Shown piece after piece: positions 53,050-61,996 of a DNA stretch of 64,000 bases (the stretch's first letter is position 1; each line of letters starts with the position of its first letter). The notes below the pieces were generated by a model. It had not been told where the DNA came from. It made no database searches and was given only the letters and a program-made list of their open reading frames with translations. The DNA is from Sphingomonas nostoxanthinifaciens (lineage in GTDB: Bacteria > Pseudomonadota > Alphaproteobacteria > Sphingomonadales > Sphingomonadaceae), in assembly GCF_019930585.1 (NCBI RefSeq), contig NZ_CP082839.1, forward strand, positions 62,001-126,000. Reading direction: 5' to 3'. The position numbers and the translations under genes are program-made.

Positions 53050-53876
53050 CGTGGCAGATGCGGGATTTCGGTGCCGTTGAGGCTGCCGGTGAAGATCTCG
53101 GCGCCGTCGTCGGTGATGCCGATCGAATGCTCGAACTGCGCCGAGAGCGAGCGGTCGCGCGTCACCGCCGTCCAGCCGTCGTCGAGCACCTTCACGTCGG
53201 GGCGGCCGATATTGATCATCGGCTCGATGGTGAAGATCATTCCCGGCTTGAGTTCGGGCCCGGTGCCGGGGCGGCCGACATGCACCACCTCGGGCGCGTC
53301 GTGGAACAGGCGGCCGACGCCATGCCCGCAGAAATCGCGCACCACGCCGTAACGATGGCCCTCGGCATGCGTCTGGATCGCGTGGCCGATATCGCCCAGC
53401 CGCGCGCCGGGCTTCGCCACCGCAATGCCGCGCATCAGGCATTCGTAGGTCACTTCGACCAGCCGTTTCGCCTTCAGCGGCACCGTTCCGCACAGATAGG
53501 TGCGGTTCGAATCGCCGTGCCAGCCGTCGAGCAACGGCGTCACGTCGACATTGACGATGTCGCCGTCCTTCAGCGTCTTCGCGCCCGGAATACCGTGGCA
53601 GACGACGTGGTTCACGCTGATGCAGCTCGAATGCGTGTAGCCGCGATAGCCGAGCGTCGCCGGCACTGCGCCGCCCGCGATCGTCATGTCGTAGACGATG
53701 CGGTCGATCTCCTCGGTGGTGACGCCGGGCACCATGTGCGCACCCAGCGCGTCGAGGATTTCGGCGGCGAGCCGGCCGGCGCGGCGCATGCCGGCGAAGC
53801 CTTCGGGCCCGTAGAGCTTGATCGCGCCGGTGCGCGTCACCGCGTCGCTCGCGGCAATCGTCTGATATTGAGTCAT
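53046..53876 (-). CDS. map: Methionine aminopeptidase, type I
   Basis: Map removes the initial methionine from new proteins. The 276-residue protein has the metal ligands of the pita-bread fold: D in VNVDVTPLLDGWHGDSNRTY, H in FCGHGVGRLFHDAPEV, E in GMIFTIEPMI and E in AQFEHSIGI. It is of normal length. It precedes the small secreted-protein gene, overlapping by four bases, and is divergent from the CinA-type gene. Confidence 0.96.
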   Translation of the reverse strand: MTQYQTIAASDAVTRTGAIKLYGPEGFAGMRRAGRLAAEILDALGAHMVPGVTTEEIDRIVYDMTIAGGAVPATLGYRGYTHSSCISVNHVVCHGIPGAKTLKDGDIVNVDVTPLLDGWHGDSNRTYLCGTVPLKAKRLVEVTYECLMRGIAVAKPGARLGDIGHAIQTHAEGHRYGVVRDFCGHGVGRLFHDAPEVVHVGRPGTGPELKPGMIFTIEPMINIGRPDVKVLDDGWTAVTRDRSLSAQFEHSIGITDDGAEIFTGSLNGTEIPHLPR

Positions 53877-53939
53877 CGGCGCGATATAGCGGCTTGCGCC
53901 CGGCTTTGCGAGCCGCGCCGGCGCGGCTATGGCGAGCGC

Positions 53940-54701
53940 ATGGAGCCGAGCCCCCGCACCTGGACCGCCGCCTTGGTGGTGATCGGCGACGAGATCCTGT
54001 CCGGCCGGACGCAGGACCGCAACGTCGCCCAGCTCGCCACCTGGCTCAACGTGCAGGGGATCAGGCTGCGCGAGGTGCGCGTCGTCGCCGACGATGCCGC
54101 CGCGATCGGAGACGCAGTCAACGCGATGCGCGCCGCGCACGATTACTGCTTCACCACCGGCGGCATCGGCCCGACGCACGACGACATCACCGTCGATGCG
54201 ATCGCGGCGGCGCTCGGCCTGCCGGTGGTCGTCGATGCGCGCGCGCGCACGATCCTGGAAGGGCATTATGCCACGCTCGGCGGCCTGACCGAGGCGCGGC
54301 TGCGCATGGCACGCGTGCCCGAGGGCGCGACGTTGATCGAGAATGCGCTGTCGGGCGCCCCCGGCATCCGCATCGGCAACGTCATGATCCTCGCCGGCGT
54401 GCCGCACATCGCCGCTTTGATGCTCGACAGCCTGACCGGGACGCTCGAGGGCGGGCTTCCGGTCGCGTCGCGGACGATCGGCTGCTGGGTCGCGGAAAGC
54501 GAGGTGGCCGACCTGCTCGCCGCCACCGAGCGCGCGCATGATGGCTGCCAGATCGGCAGCTATCCTTTCTTCCGCGAGGGCCGGACGGGCGCCAACTTCG
54601 TGATCCGTTCGACCGATCTCGCCCGGCTCGACGCCTGCACGGCCGATCTGGCTGCGGCTTTGGTCGCGCGCGGCTACGCGCCGGTCGCCGACGGCATCTG
54701 A
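53940..54701 (+). CDS. CinA-like molybdopterin-binding domain protein
   Basis: A 253-residue protein of the CinA N-terminal (MoCF) type: ALVVIGDEILSGRTQDRNVA, VRVVADDAAAIGDAVNAMRA, FTTGGIGPTHDDITVDAIAA and SGAPGIRIGNVMILAGVPHI. It has no C-terminal deamidase domain and is thus shorter than E. coli-type CinA (about 400 residues). Such single-domain members are widespread in alphaproteobacteria and are annotated as competence/damage-inducible protein A, with uncertain role. The end overlaps the MFS gene by 28 bases on opposite strands. Confidence 0.88.
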   Translation: MEPSPRTWTAALVVIGDEILSGRTQDRNVAQLATWLNVQGIRLREVRVVADDAAAIGDAVNAMRAAHDYCFTTGGIGPTHDDITVDAIAAALGLPVVVDARARTILEGHYATLGGLTEARLRMARVPEGATLIENALSGAPGIRIGNVMILAGVPHIAALMLDSLTGTLEGGLPVASRTIGCWVAESEVADLLAATERAHDGCQIGSYPFFREGRTGANFVIRSTDLARLDACTADLAAALVARGYAPVADGI

Positions 54702-55915
54702 ACGGGCGCACGGCGCAGCAGCGCCAGCGTCGCGATCGCCAGCAAGGCGCAGGCCGCTGCCAGCAGGAACGGCGCGCCGGGGAAGGGCGGGTGCGCGCGC
54801 GGGCCGGTGAAGGCCGCGAGCAGATTGTTGTAGAGCATCGGAGCGATCACCGCGGCGATCGCGGCGATGCTGCCCGAAAAGCCCTGCAGCTCGCCCTGCG
54901 CATTGGGCGGCACCCGACGCGACATGATCGCGCTCATCGATGGCATGACGAGGCTCTGGAGCGCGGTGATGCACAATATCGGGAAGACCAGCCAGCCGAT
55001 GTGCAGGAAACCGAACACGACGAAGCCGATCGTCGCCGCCGCCATGCCGATCAGCGCCGCGCCGCGCTCGCCCACCCGTGCGACCACGCGGCCGACGATC
55101 AGCATCTGGCACGCCGCCATCAGCCCGCCCACCAGCGCGAGCGAGAGGCCGACCATGCCCGGGCTCCAGTCAAAGGCGGCGATGGCGTAGAACGCCCACA
55201 CCGCCGGATAGACCATCGTCGCGAGCGCCCACCAGAAGCTGACGAACGCGATCGGCAGGACGCCGGCCACGCGGCGCAATGACAGCAGCGCGCCCAGCGG
55301 GTTGGCGCGCCGCAGGCTGAAGGGTCGGCGATGCGCCGGATCGAGCGTTTCGGGAAAAACCGCGAGCCCGAACACGAAGTTGGCGGCACCGAGCACCGCC
55401 GCGGCGTAGAAGGGCGCGCGGGGTCCGAGCTCGCCGAGCAGGCCGCCGATCGCCGGGCCGACGACGAAGCCGATGCCGAACGCCGCGCCGATCAGCCCGA
55501 AATGGCGCGCACGATCGTCGGGCGTGCTGAGATCGGCCATCGCCGCCCCCGCCGGGCCGTAGGAGGCGCCGAACAGGCCCGCGAGCGCGCGGCCGACGAA
55601 CAGCCAGCCCAGGCTCGGCGCAAACCCCATCAGCGCATAATCGATCGCGAAGCCGCCCAGCGCGCCGAGCAGCACCGGTCGCCGGCCGAAGCGGTCGCCC
55701 AGATTGCCCATTAGCGGCCCGCACAGGAACTGCACGGCGGCATAGACCATGCCGAACCAGCCGCCGATCCGCGTCGCCTGCGACAGGCCGACATGGCCGA
55801 GCTGCATGACGAGGCCGGGCAGGACCGGCATGACGATGCCGAAGCCGATCGCGTCCACCAGCACCGCCAGCATGACGAAGCGGACGGCGGAGCTGCGATC
55901 GGCCGGCCGCGTCAC
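54674..55915 (-). CDS. MFS transporter (Tet/TCR-like)
   Basis: A 413-residue major facilitator protein with twelve membrane helices. The signature between helices 2 and 3 reads GNLGDRFGRRPVLLGALGGF and the N-terminal half shows DAIGFGIVMPVLPGLVMQLG, resembling tetracycline-resistance-type transporters. Substrate unknown. It starts at a GTG at 55915 overlapping the GST stop (GTGA). Confidence 0.9.
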   Translation of the reverse strand: MTRPADRSSAVRFVMLAVLVDAIGFGIVMPVLPGLVMQLGHVGLSQATRIGGWFGMVYAAVQFLCGPLMGNLGDRFGRRPVLLGALGGFAIDYALMGFAPSLGWLFVGRALAGLFGASYGPAGAAMADLSTPDDRARHFGLIGAAFGIGFVVGPAIGGLLGELGPRAPFYAAAVLGAANFVFGLAVFPETLDPAHRRPFSLRRANPLGALLSLRRVAGVLPIAFVSFWWALATMVYPAVWAFYAIAAFDWSPGMVGLSLALVGGLMAACQMLIVGRVVARVGERGAALIGMAAATIGFVVFGFLHIGWLVFPILCITALQSLVMPSMSAIMSRRVPPNAQGELQGFSGSIAAIAAVIAPMLYNNLLAAFTGPRAHPPFPGAPFLLAAACALLAIATLALLRRAPVQMPSATGA

Positions 55916-56625
55916 CGCGCGATGGTTTCGGTCGTCGCGGCGCTCTGGCCGAACAGGATCTTGCGCTCCTCGTCGCGGATCACCGGGCCGGTCGGGTTCA
56001 CCGTCGGGCCGATCGCATAGGCGCGCTGGGTGGCGGGGCGGGCGGCGACCGCCTCGAACCAGCGCTTGATCGCGGGGAAGTCGTCGAGGCTCTGCCCCTG
56101 CGCCGCATGCGGCACGATCCACGGATAGATCGCCATGTCGGCGATCGAATAGCCGCCGCCGGCGACGAACTCGCGATCGGTCAGCCGGCGATCGAGCACG
56201 CCGTAGAGCCGGTTGGTCTCGCGCACGTAGCGGTCGATCGCATAGGGCACCGGCTCGGGCGCATAATTGCGGAAATGGTGGTTTTGCCCGGCCATCGGGC
56301 CCAGCCCGCCCATCTGCCAGAACAGCCATTGCAGCACCTCGGCGCGGCCGCGGAGGTCGGCGGGGATGAAGTGGCCGCTCTTGTCGGCGAGGTAGAGCAG
56401 GATCGCGCCCGATTCGAACAAGGAGACCTGCGGGCCGCCGTCGGCGGGGGCATGGTCGATGATCGCGGGCATGCGGTTGTTGGGGGCGATGCGCAGGAAA
56501 TCGGGCGTGAACTGCTCGCCCTTGCCGATATTCACCGGCGCGACGCGGTATTCGAGACCGGCTTCTTCGAGGAAGAGCGTGATCTTGTGGCCGTTGGGGG
56601 TGGGCCAGTAGAAGAGATCGATCAT
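55912..56625 (-). CDS. Glutathione S-transferase family protein (YghU/YfcG-like)
   Basis: A 237-residue GST-fold protein. The N-terminal thioredoxin-like domain has LFYWPTPNGHKITLFLEEAG and NNRMPAIIDH, and the C-terminal helical domain has FLIWQMGGLGPMAGQNHHF-like (LFWQMGGLGPMAGQNHHFRN) and DREFVAGGGYSIADMAIYPW. The features around PNGHK and MGGLGP match the disulfide-bond oxidoreductase branch of YghU/YfcG. Overlaps the MFS gene by four bases. Confidence 0.9.
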   Translation of the reverse strand: MIDLFYWPTPNGHKITLFLEEAGLEYRVAPVNIGKGEQFTPDFLRIAPNNRMPAIIDHAPADGGPQVSLFESGAILLYLADKSGHFIPADLRGRAEVLQWLFWQMGGLGPMAGQNHHFRNYAPEPVPYAIDRYVRETNRLYGVLDRRLTDREFVAGGGYSIADMAIYPWIVPHAAQGQSLDDFPAIKRWFEAVAARPATQRAYAIGPTVNPTGPVIRDEERKILFGQSAATTETIAR

Positions 56626-56752
56626 GGGATCGTGAGCCTCCGAGTAGGACGGAGGCTGAATAGCCGATCGGCGCGGCAAAGCCGAGACGGGTTGCGCGGC
56701 GTCGGGCCGCGTTCCACAGCCGGGGTTTCAGGTTCCGGAGCCCGCCCCCCGC

Positions 56753-58672
56753 ATGCTGCTTTCCCTCGCTTTAGCCCTCGCCGCCTCGCCCTCGCCGCAA
56801 GGCCTCACCCATTATAGCGGCGTCGCGCTCGATCCGGCGGGGCAGCGCATCGTCAGCATCGACAGCGTGCAGGCGCGCGGCGCGCCATCGGCGGGTCATG
56901 CCGGCGTGGTGGTGCGCACCATTGCCGGGGCGGTGGTCGGCCGTTACGATCCATGCCCGACGTGCAGCTATGGCGCGCCGGTCTGGTCGCCCGACGGACG
57001 CGCGCTCGCTTTCTTCGCCAGCGGCGGCGGACAGGCGCGCCTCTACCTTCTCCGCAGCGCCGGCGACCGCGCCGCGCCGACGCTCGACGTGATCGCGAGC
57101 GTTTCGGGTGTCGCGGCAACCCCGCGCTGGTCGAACGACGGACGCACGATCGCCTTCCTCGCGACCGTCGGTGCGCACAAGGAGACCGGCGCGACCCAGC
57201 CGGGCGCGCGGCAGGTCGGCCTGATCGGATCGCAGCCCGACAGCAAGCGCATCGCGGTGGTGCCCGCGAGCGGCGGCGCCTACCGCCTCGTCTCGCCCGA
57301 GGGCACGTTCGTCTACGAATATGACTGGATGCCCGACGGCACCGGCTTCGTCGCGACCGCGGCCGAGGGTGACGGCGACAATCAATGGTGGGTGGCGAGC
57401 CTGCGCGCCTTCGGCCTCGATGGCACGATGAGCACCATCGCCGCGCCCAAGACGCAGATGACCTTCCCGCGCGTCGCGCCGGACGGGCGGACGGTCGCAT
57501 ATATCGGCGGGCTGATGAGCGACTTTCCCGTGTCGGGCGGCGACGTCTACACCGTGCCGATTGGCGGCGGCACCCCGACCGACGTGACGCCGCACGCGTC
57601 GATCACCTTCACCTCGCTCGTCTGGCGGCCGGGCCGGCTGATCGCGGGCGTCACCAAAGGCGGCTCGACCGGCACCGCGACGATCGACCCGGCGACGCAG
57701 AAGGTGAGCGACCTCGTCGTCGCGCCCGAGACGATCGGCCAGACCGGCGAGCCCGCGCTCGCGCCCGACGCGAAGGGCGCCAACGCCGCCTATCTGGTCG
57801 AAAGCTTCACGGCCGGCCCGCGCATCGCCTTCGGCCCGGTCGGACGTGCGCGCGCGATCACCCACGACAATGACGGGCTGGCGCCGGTCGTCGCGGTGCG
57901 CGACGTCCATTGGCGCAATGGCGGCTTCGACGTGCAGGGCTGGCTGCTCGCGCCGGCGGCGCCGCCCCAGGGCGACGCGAAGCAGCCGATGGTGACGATC
58001 GTCCATGGCGGCCCATCATCGGCCACCACGCCGCATTTTCCGTGGGGCAACGATGTCGAGCTGCTCGCGCAGCACGGCTACTGGATCTTCCAGCCCAATC
58101 CGCGCGGCAGCTACGGCCAGGGCGAGGCATTCGTGCGCGCGAACATGCGCGATTTCGGCGGCGGCGACCTGAGCGACATCCTCGCCGGCATCGACGCGGT
58201 CGAGCGCGAGGCGCCGATCGACGACGCGCGCCTGGGCGTCGCCGGCGGCAGCTATGGCGGGTTCATGACGATGTGGACGGTCACCCACAGCAATCGGTTC
58301 AAGGCCGCGGCCGCCGGCGCCGGCATTTCCGATTGGATCGCTTATTACGGGCAGAACGGGATCGACCAGTGGATGATCCCGTTCTTCGGTGCCTCTGCTT
58401 ATGACGATCCCGCGATCTACGACAAATTGTCGCCGATCCGCGCGATCAAGAACGCCAAGACGCCGACCTTCGTCTATGTCGGCGAGCGCGACGTCGAATG
58501 CCCGCCCGCGCAGAGCCTCGAATTCTGGCACGGGCTGCGCGCGATGGGCGTGCCGAGCGATCTCGTCATCTATGCCGACGAGGGCCATGGCATCCGCGCG
58601 CCAGCCAACATCGCCGATCGCAACGCCCGCCTGATCGGCTGGTTCGATCGCTGGCTGGCCAAGCGCCCGTAA
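56753..58672 (+). CDS. S9 family peptidase (dipeptidyl aminopeptidase type)
   Basis: A 639-residue secreted or periplasmic peptidase. After a signal-like N-terminus (about 1-16), a WD40-like propeller (about 20-390, with repeated strand motifs such as CSYGAPVWSPDGRALAFF) leads to an alpha/beta hydrolase domain (about 400-639) with the catalytic Ser S500 in VAGGSYGGFMTMWTV and a final His in YADEGHGIRAPAN. Such enzymes cut dipeptides from short peptides. The next gene is the convergent MucR gene, 43 bases on. Confidence 0.92.
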   Translation: MLLSLALALAASPSPQGLTHYSGVALDPAGQRIVSIDSVQARGAPSAGHAGVVVRTIAGAVVGRYDPCPTCSYGAPVWSPDGRALAFFASGGGQARLYLLRSAGDRAAPTLDVIASVSGVAATPRWSNDGRTIAFLATVGAHKETGATQPGARQVGLIGSQPDSKRIAVVPASGGAYRLVSPEGTFVYEYDWMPDGTGFVATAAEGDGDNQWWVASLRAFGLDGTMSTIAAPKTQMTFPRVAPDGRTVAYIGGLMSDFPVSGGDVYTVPIGGGTPTDVTPHASITFTSLVWRPGRLIAGVTKGGSTGTATIDPATQKVSDLVVAPETIGQTGEPALAPDAKGANAAYLVESFTAGPRIAFGPVGRARAITHDNDGLAPVVAVRDVHWRNGGFDVQGWLLAPAAPPQGDAKQPMVTIVHGGPSSATTPHFPWGNDVELLAQHGYWIFQPNPRGSYGQGEAFVRANMRDFGGGDLSDILAGIDAVEREAPIDDARLGVAGGSYGGFMTMWTVTHSNRFKAAAAGAGISDWIAYYGQNGIDQWMIPFFGASAYDDPAIYDKLSPIRAIKNAKTPTFVYVGERDVECPPAQSLEFWHGLRAMGVPSDLVIYADEGHGIRAPANIADRNARLIGWFDRWLAKRP

Positions 58673-58675
58673 GGT

Positions 58676-58708
58676 GGATGCGGCCGGGAACGTTTCCCGG
58701 CCGCATCC
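58676..58708. terminator. Strong hairpin between convergent genes
   Basis: A perfect 15-base-pair stem (58676-58690 with 58694-58708) around a 3-base loop. It separates the S9 peptidase and mucR genes and can end or protect both messages. No T run on either side. Confidence 0.65.
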
Positions 58709-58715
58709 GTCGGCG

Positions 58716-59189
58716 TCAGGCGGCGACGGCCTTGCGGCGGCCGCGGCGCGCCTTCGGGGCGGGGGTCGGCTCGGGCGCCGGGGCCGGAGCGGGCTTGCGG
58801 CCGAGGCCGATCGCCTTGGCGAGCGAGCGGCGCTTTTCGGCATAATTCGGCGCGACCATCGGATAGTCGGCCGGCAGCTTCCACTTGGTGCGATATTGCT
58901 GCGGCGTCATGCCGTAGTTGGTCTGCAAGTAGCGCTTGAGCATGGTCAGTCGCTTTCCATCCTCAAGACACACGATATAGTCGGGCTTGATCGACGAGCG
59001 AACCGAGATTGCGGGCTTCTGTTCGCTTGCGGCGGGCTCTTCCGTGCCCGAACCAAGATCGGTCAAGGCCGAATAAACTTTCCCGATCAGCTCGGAAAGT
59101 TCAGCGACTGCAACCCTATTATGGCCAACATGGGCCGCAACGATTTGCGTCGTGAGTACGAGTAGTTCGGCGCCCGTCTTCTCGGTCAT
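58716..59189 (-). CDS. Ros/MucR family regulator lacking zinc-ligand histidines
   Basis: A 157-residue DNA-binding regulator. An N-terminal helical dimer/oligomer region (about 1-60) precedes the DNA-binding domain SIKPDYIVCLEDGKRLTMLK, RYLQTNYGMTPQQYRTKWKL, PADYPMVAPNYAEKRRSLAK. C74 and D77 are in place, but the two His ligands of canonical Ros-type zinc fingers are replaced: positions +13, +17 and +18 from C74 are Tyr, Asn, Tyr. The C-terminal tail is Pro/Ala/Lys-rich. MucR homologues act as global repressors of surface and virulence genes. Confidence 0.9.
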   Translation of the reverse strand: MTEKTGAELLVLTTQIVAAHVGHNRVAVAELSELIGKVYSALTDLGSGTEEPAASEQKPAISVRSSIKPDYIVCLEDGKRLTMLKRYLQTNYGMTPQQYRTKWKLPADYPMVAPNYAEKRRSLAKAIGLGRKPAPAPAPEPTPAPKARRGRRKAVAA

Positions 59190-59412
59190 TTTTGGCCTCG
59201 CTTACAAGTCAAGACATAAGCGTAGCAGACTATAAAAGAACAGGCGAGCCGTTATCCACGACGAATTCTGTCCGGCAGAAAGCCGTAAAACTTGATCCAT
59301 GTTATGTTTCTGCAGCAGAATGACCGTTCAGTGCAGAAGATGTCGCACGGCCGCATGCGGCGACACGGTGTCGGGCGGTGGCCGCATCATCGGCGGCCGC
59401 ACGATCCGAATG

Positions 59413-60834
59413 TCAGTTGGCGGCGGGGCCCGGAGCCGGGCCGTAGCCGCCGCCAAGCGCGCGGACGAGCGCGACCGCGGCCTGCAGCCGCTGCGTGCGC
59501 ACCGCGATCGCGCTGCGCTGCGCGGTCAGCGCCTCGGTCTGGGCGGTGACGACCTCGAGATAATCCGACGCGCCCTCGCGGTAGCGGGTCAGCGCGAGAT
59601 CCTGCGTTCGTCCGGCCGCCGTCGCCGCTTCGTCTTGCGACTGCTCCTGCGCACCCAATTCGCGCCCGGCGGCAAGCTGATCCTCGACCTCCTGGAACGC
59701 GCCCAAGACGGTCGAGCGGTAATTCGCCGCTGCCTCGTCGAACGCGGCGCGCGCCTGGCGCACCTGCGCTGCGCGCCGCCCGCCGTCGAGGATGGCCAGC
59801 GCCGCCTGTGCCGGTCCCAGTGCCCAATAGGTCGCGGGATTGCTGAGCAACGCCGCGCCCGTCGTCTCCCAACCGCCGCCGGCGCCCAGCGTGAGCGAAG
59901 GGAAGAAGGCGGCGCGCGCAACGCCGATGCGTGCATTGGCGCCGAATACGCGCCGTTCGGCGGCCGCGATATCCGGCCGGCGCTGCAGCAATACCGACGG
60001 CGTCGCCAGCGGCACGCCCGGCGGATCCTTCTGCCCCATCGTCGCGATCGGCTGGATCGAGAATGCCGCGGGCGTCACGCCGACCAAGGCGGCGATGCTG
60101 TGCTCGACCGCCGCGCGCGCATTGGCGACCGCGTTGACCTGCGCCTGCGCCTCGGCAAGGATCGTGCGCGCGCGATTGACGTCGAGCCCGGTGCCGATGC
60201 CGCCGCTATGACGCGTGTCGGTCAGGTTGAAGGCGCGCTGATAGGCGGAAACCGTCTGGCGCAGCAGCTCGGCCTGGGCATCCAGCCCGCGCAACCGGAA
60301 ATAAGCGTCGGCGAGATCGCTCTGCAGCGCCAGGCGCGTATTGGCGAGATCCTCCGCGCTCGCCTGCGCGTTGGCGCGCTGCGAGGCGATATTGTTGCGG
60401 ATGCGGCCCCACAGATCGACCTCGTAGGATGCGGATCCGCCGACCGAATAGAAGTCGTAGGTCGACGCCGTGCCGTTGCTGAGCGGGCGCGTCGCCGGCG
60501 AGCGCGCGCGCTCGGCCTGGGCGCCGAGCCCCGCCTGCGGGAACAGATCGGCGCGCGCCTGCCGCGCGAGCGCGCGCGCCTGATCGTAGCGCGCCAGTGC
60601 GGCGGCCAGCGTCGGGCTGTCGCGCTCGATCCGCTCCTCGAGCGTGGAAAGCTCGGGGTCGGCGAACATCGTCCACCAGGCGCCCCGCGGCCCGGCATCC
60701 ATCGGCGACGCCGCGACCCACGGGCCGGCTTCCTTGTAGCTGGCCGGGACGACGGTGGCGGGGACGTGATAGGCCGGGGCGAGCGAGCAGGCCGACAGGC
60801 TCAGCGCGGTCGCGGCCGCGAGCAAGCGGCGCAT
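59413..60834 (-). CDS. RND efflux outer membrane lipoprotein (NodT family)
   Basis: A 473-residue TolC-like outer membrane factor with a lipobox (LSLSACSLAP, C16), then the typical repeated OEP domains (about 60-250 and 270-460), for example YEVDLWGRIRNNIASQRANA and LQRRPDIAAAERRVFGANAR. It forms the exit duct of a tripartite pump with the two genes upstream. It is last in the operon: pump, adaptor, exit duct. The next 223 bases up to mucR hold no gene that I can support. Confidence 0.92.
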   Translation of the reverse strand: MRRLLAAATALSLSACSLAPAYHVPATVVPASYKEAGPWVAASPMDAGPRGAWWTMFADPELSTLEERIERDSPTLAAALARYDQARALARQARADLFPQAGLGAQAERARSPATRPLSNGTASTYDFYSVGGSASYEVDLWGRIRNNIASQRANAQASAEDLANTRLALQSDLADAYFRLRGLDAQAELLRQTVSAYQRAFNLTDTRHSGGIGTGLDVNRARTILAEAQAQVNAVANARAAVEHSIAALVGVTPAAFSIQPIATMGQKDPPGVPLATPSVLLQRRPDIAAAERRVFGANARIGVARAAFFPSLTLGAGGGWETTGAALLSNPATYWALGPAQAALAILDGGRRAAQVRQARAAFDEAAANYRSTVLGAFQEVEDQLAAGRELGAQEQSQDEAATAAGRTQDLALTRYREGASDYLEVVTAQTEALTAQRSAIAVRTQRLQAAVALVRALGGGYGPAPGPAAN

Positions 60835-60835
60835 G

Positions 60836-61996
60836 TCAGGCCTTGCTCGCCGGCTTCGCGGGCGGAGCCTCCACCGCCTGCACCTTGTCGCCCGGCGCGA
60901 TCGCGTCCGACGGCGAGTCGATGACCCGTTCGGTGCCGTTCAGCCCGCCGCTGATGACGACTGACTTGCCCTCGTCGCTGGTCACGTTGACCTTCCGCAT
61001 CGAGACATGGCCGCTGGCGTCGACGACTGCCACCTGGTTGCCGGCATCGTTGAACAGGATCGCGCTGCCCGGCAGGCGGAAGCCGGAAGCGGCCGCTGCG
61101 GCAGGGAAGTGCACCTGCGCATAGGCGCCGGGCTTCAGCGCGCGATCTTTATTGTCGGCCTGCAGCTCGACCAGCATGCTGCCCGATTGCGGATCGACCG
61201 CACCCGAGGTGCGGCTGATCGTCACCTTGAACGTGCGATCGGGATATTCCGGGACGGTCAGCTGCGCGTCCAGCCCCGGGCGCATCTGCGCGACGAACGC
61301 CTGCGGCACGCGCACATAGACGCGCATGCGGTGGACGTCGGACACGGTGAACAAGGGCGAGGCGCCGCTGCCGGCGGTGACGAGCTGGCCGATCTGGGCG
61401 GCGCGGCTGGTGACGTCGCCCGCGAACGGCGCGGTGAGCTGGCCGAAGCCGTTGAGCGCCTGGATCCGCTTCACGTCGGCCGCTGCAGCGTTGGTGACGG
61501 CGATCTTGGCGGCGAGGTCGCCATTCTTCTCGTCGGCTTCCTGGCGCGACACCGCATCCTTGGCGAGCAGCGTCTGCCAGCGCACCGCGGTGCTCTTGGC
61601 GAGCCGCTGGTTGGCGAGCGCGGTTTCATATTGCGCGCGCGCCTGGGCGAGCTGCTGATCGACTTCGGGCGTCTCGAGCACCGCCATGACTTGGCCGGAG
61701 CGCACCCGATCGCCGATATCCACCAGCCAGCGGCGGACATAGCCGTTGGTGCGCGCGAAGATCGGCGCGCTGTTGAACGCCTGGACGTTGCCGGGCAGCG
61801 CGAGCCCCTCGCCGCCGCTCGCCTTGACCGGGTGGACGATGGTGACCGGGGCGGTCGTGCTGGCGTTGGCCGCCTGCGTGAGCTCGCGCTCGTTGCGCGA
61901 GCGGCTGGTAATGCCCCAGGCGACGACGATCAGCGCGACGATCGCCGCGACGATACCGTAAATCTTCAACCGATGGTTCGATTCCGCCTCAGACAT
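60836..61996 (-). CDS. RND efflux periplasmic adaptor (membrane fusion protein)
   Basis: A 386-residue adaptor with an N-terminal membrane anchor (about 10-27), a biotinyl-lipoyl domain (VRRWLVDIGDRVRSGQVMAV), a long alpha-hairpin (about 115-165, LAQARAQYETALANQRLAKS) and beta-barrel domains (FAGDVTSRAAQIGQLVTAGS). Links inner membrane pump to outer membrane duct. It overlaps the pump gene by eight bases upstream and lies one base before the NodT-type gene downstream. Confidence 0.93.
   Translation of the reverse strand: MSEAESNHRLKIYGIVAAIVALIVVAWGITSRSRNERELTQAANASTTAPVTIVHPVKASGGEGLALPGNVQAFNSAPIFARTNGYVRRWLVDIGDRVRSGQVMAVLETPEVDQQLAQARAQYETALANQRLAKSTAVRWQTLLAKDAVSRQEADEKNGDLAAKIAVTNAAAADVKRIQALNGFGQLTAPFAGDVTSRAAQIGQLVTAGSGASPLFTVSDVHRMRVYVRVPQAFVAQMRPGLDAQLTVPEYPDRTFKVTISRTSGAVDPQSGSMLVELQADNKDRALKPGAYAQVHFPAAAAASGFRLPGSAILFNDAGNQVAVVDASGHVSMRKVNVTSDEGKSVVISGGLNGTERVIDSPSDAIAPGDKVQAVEAPPAKPASKA

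Noticed and set aside
53940..54701. Possible truncated CinA gene
   Set aside because: The single-domain CinA form of about 250 residues is usual in alphaproteobacteria, so this is not treated as a broken gene.
59341..59403. GC-rich inverted repeats upstream of the RND outer membrane gene end
   Set aside because: Stems are short and imperfect and there is no T run, so I do not call a terminator.
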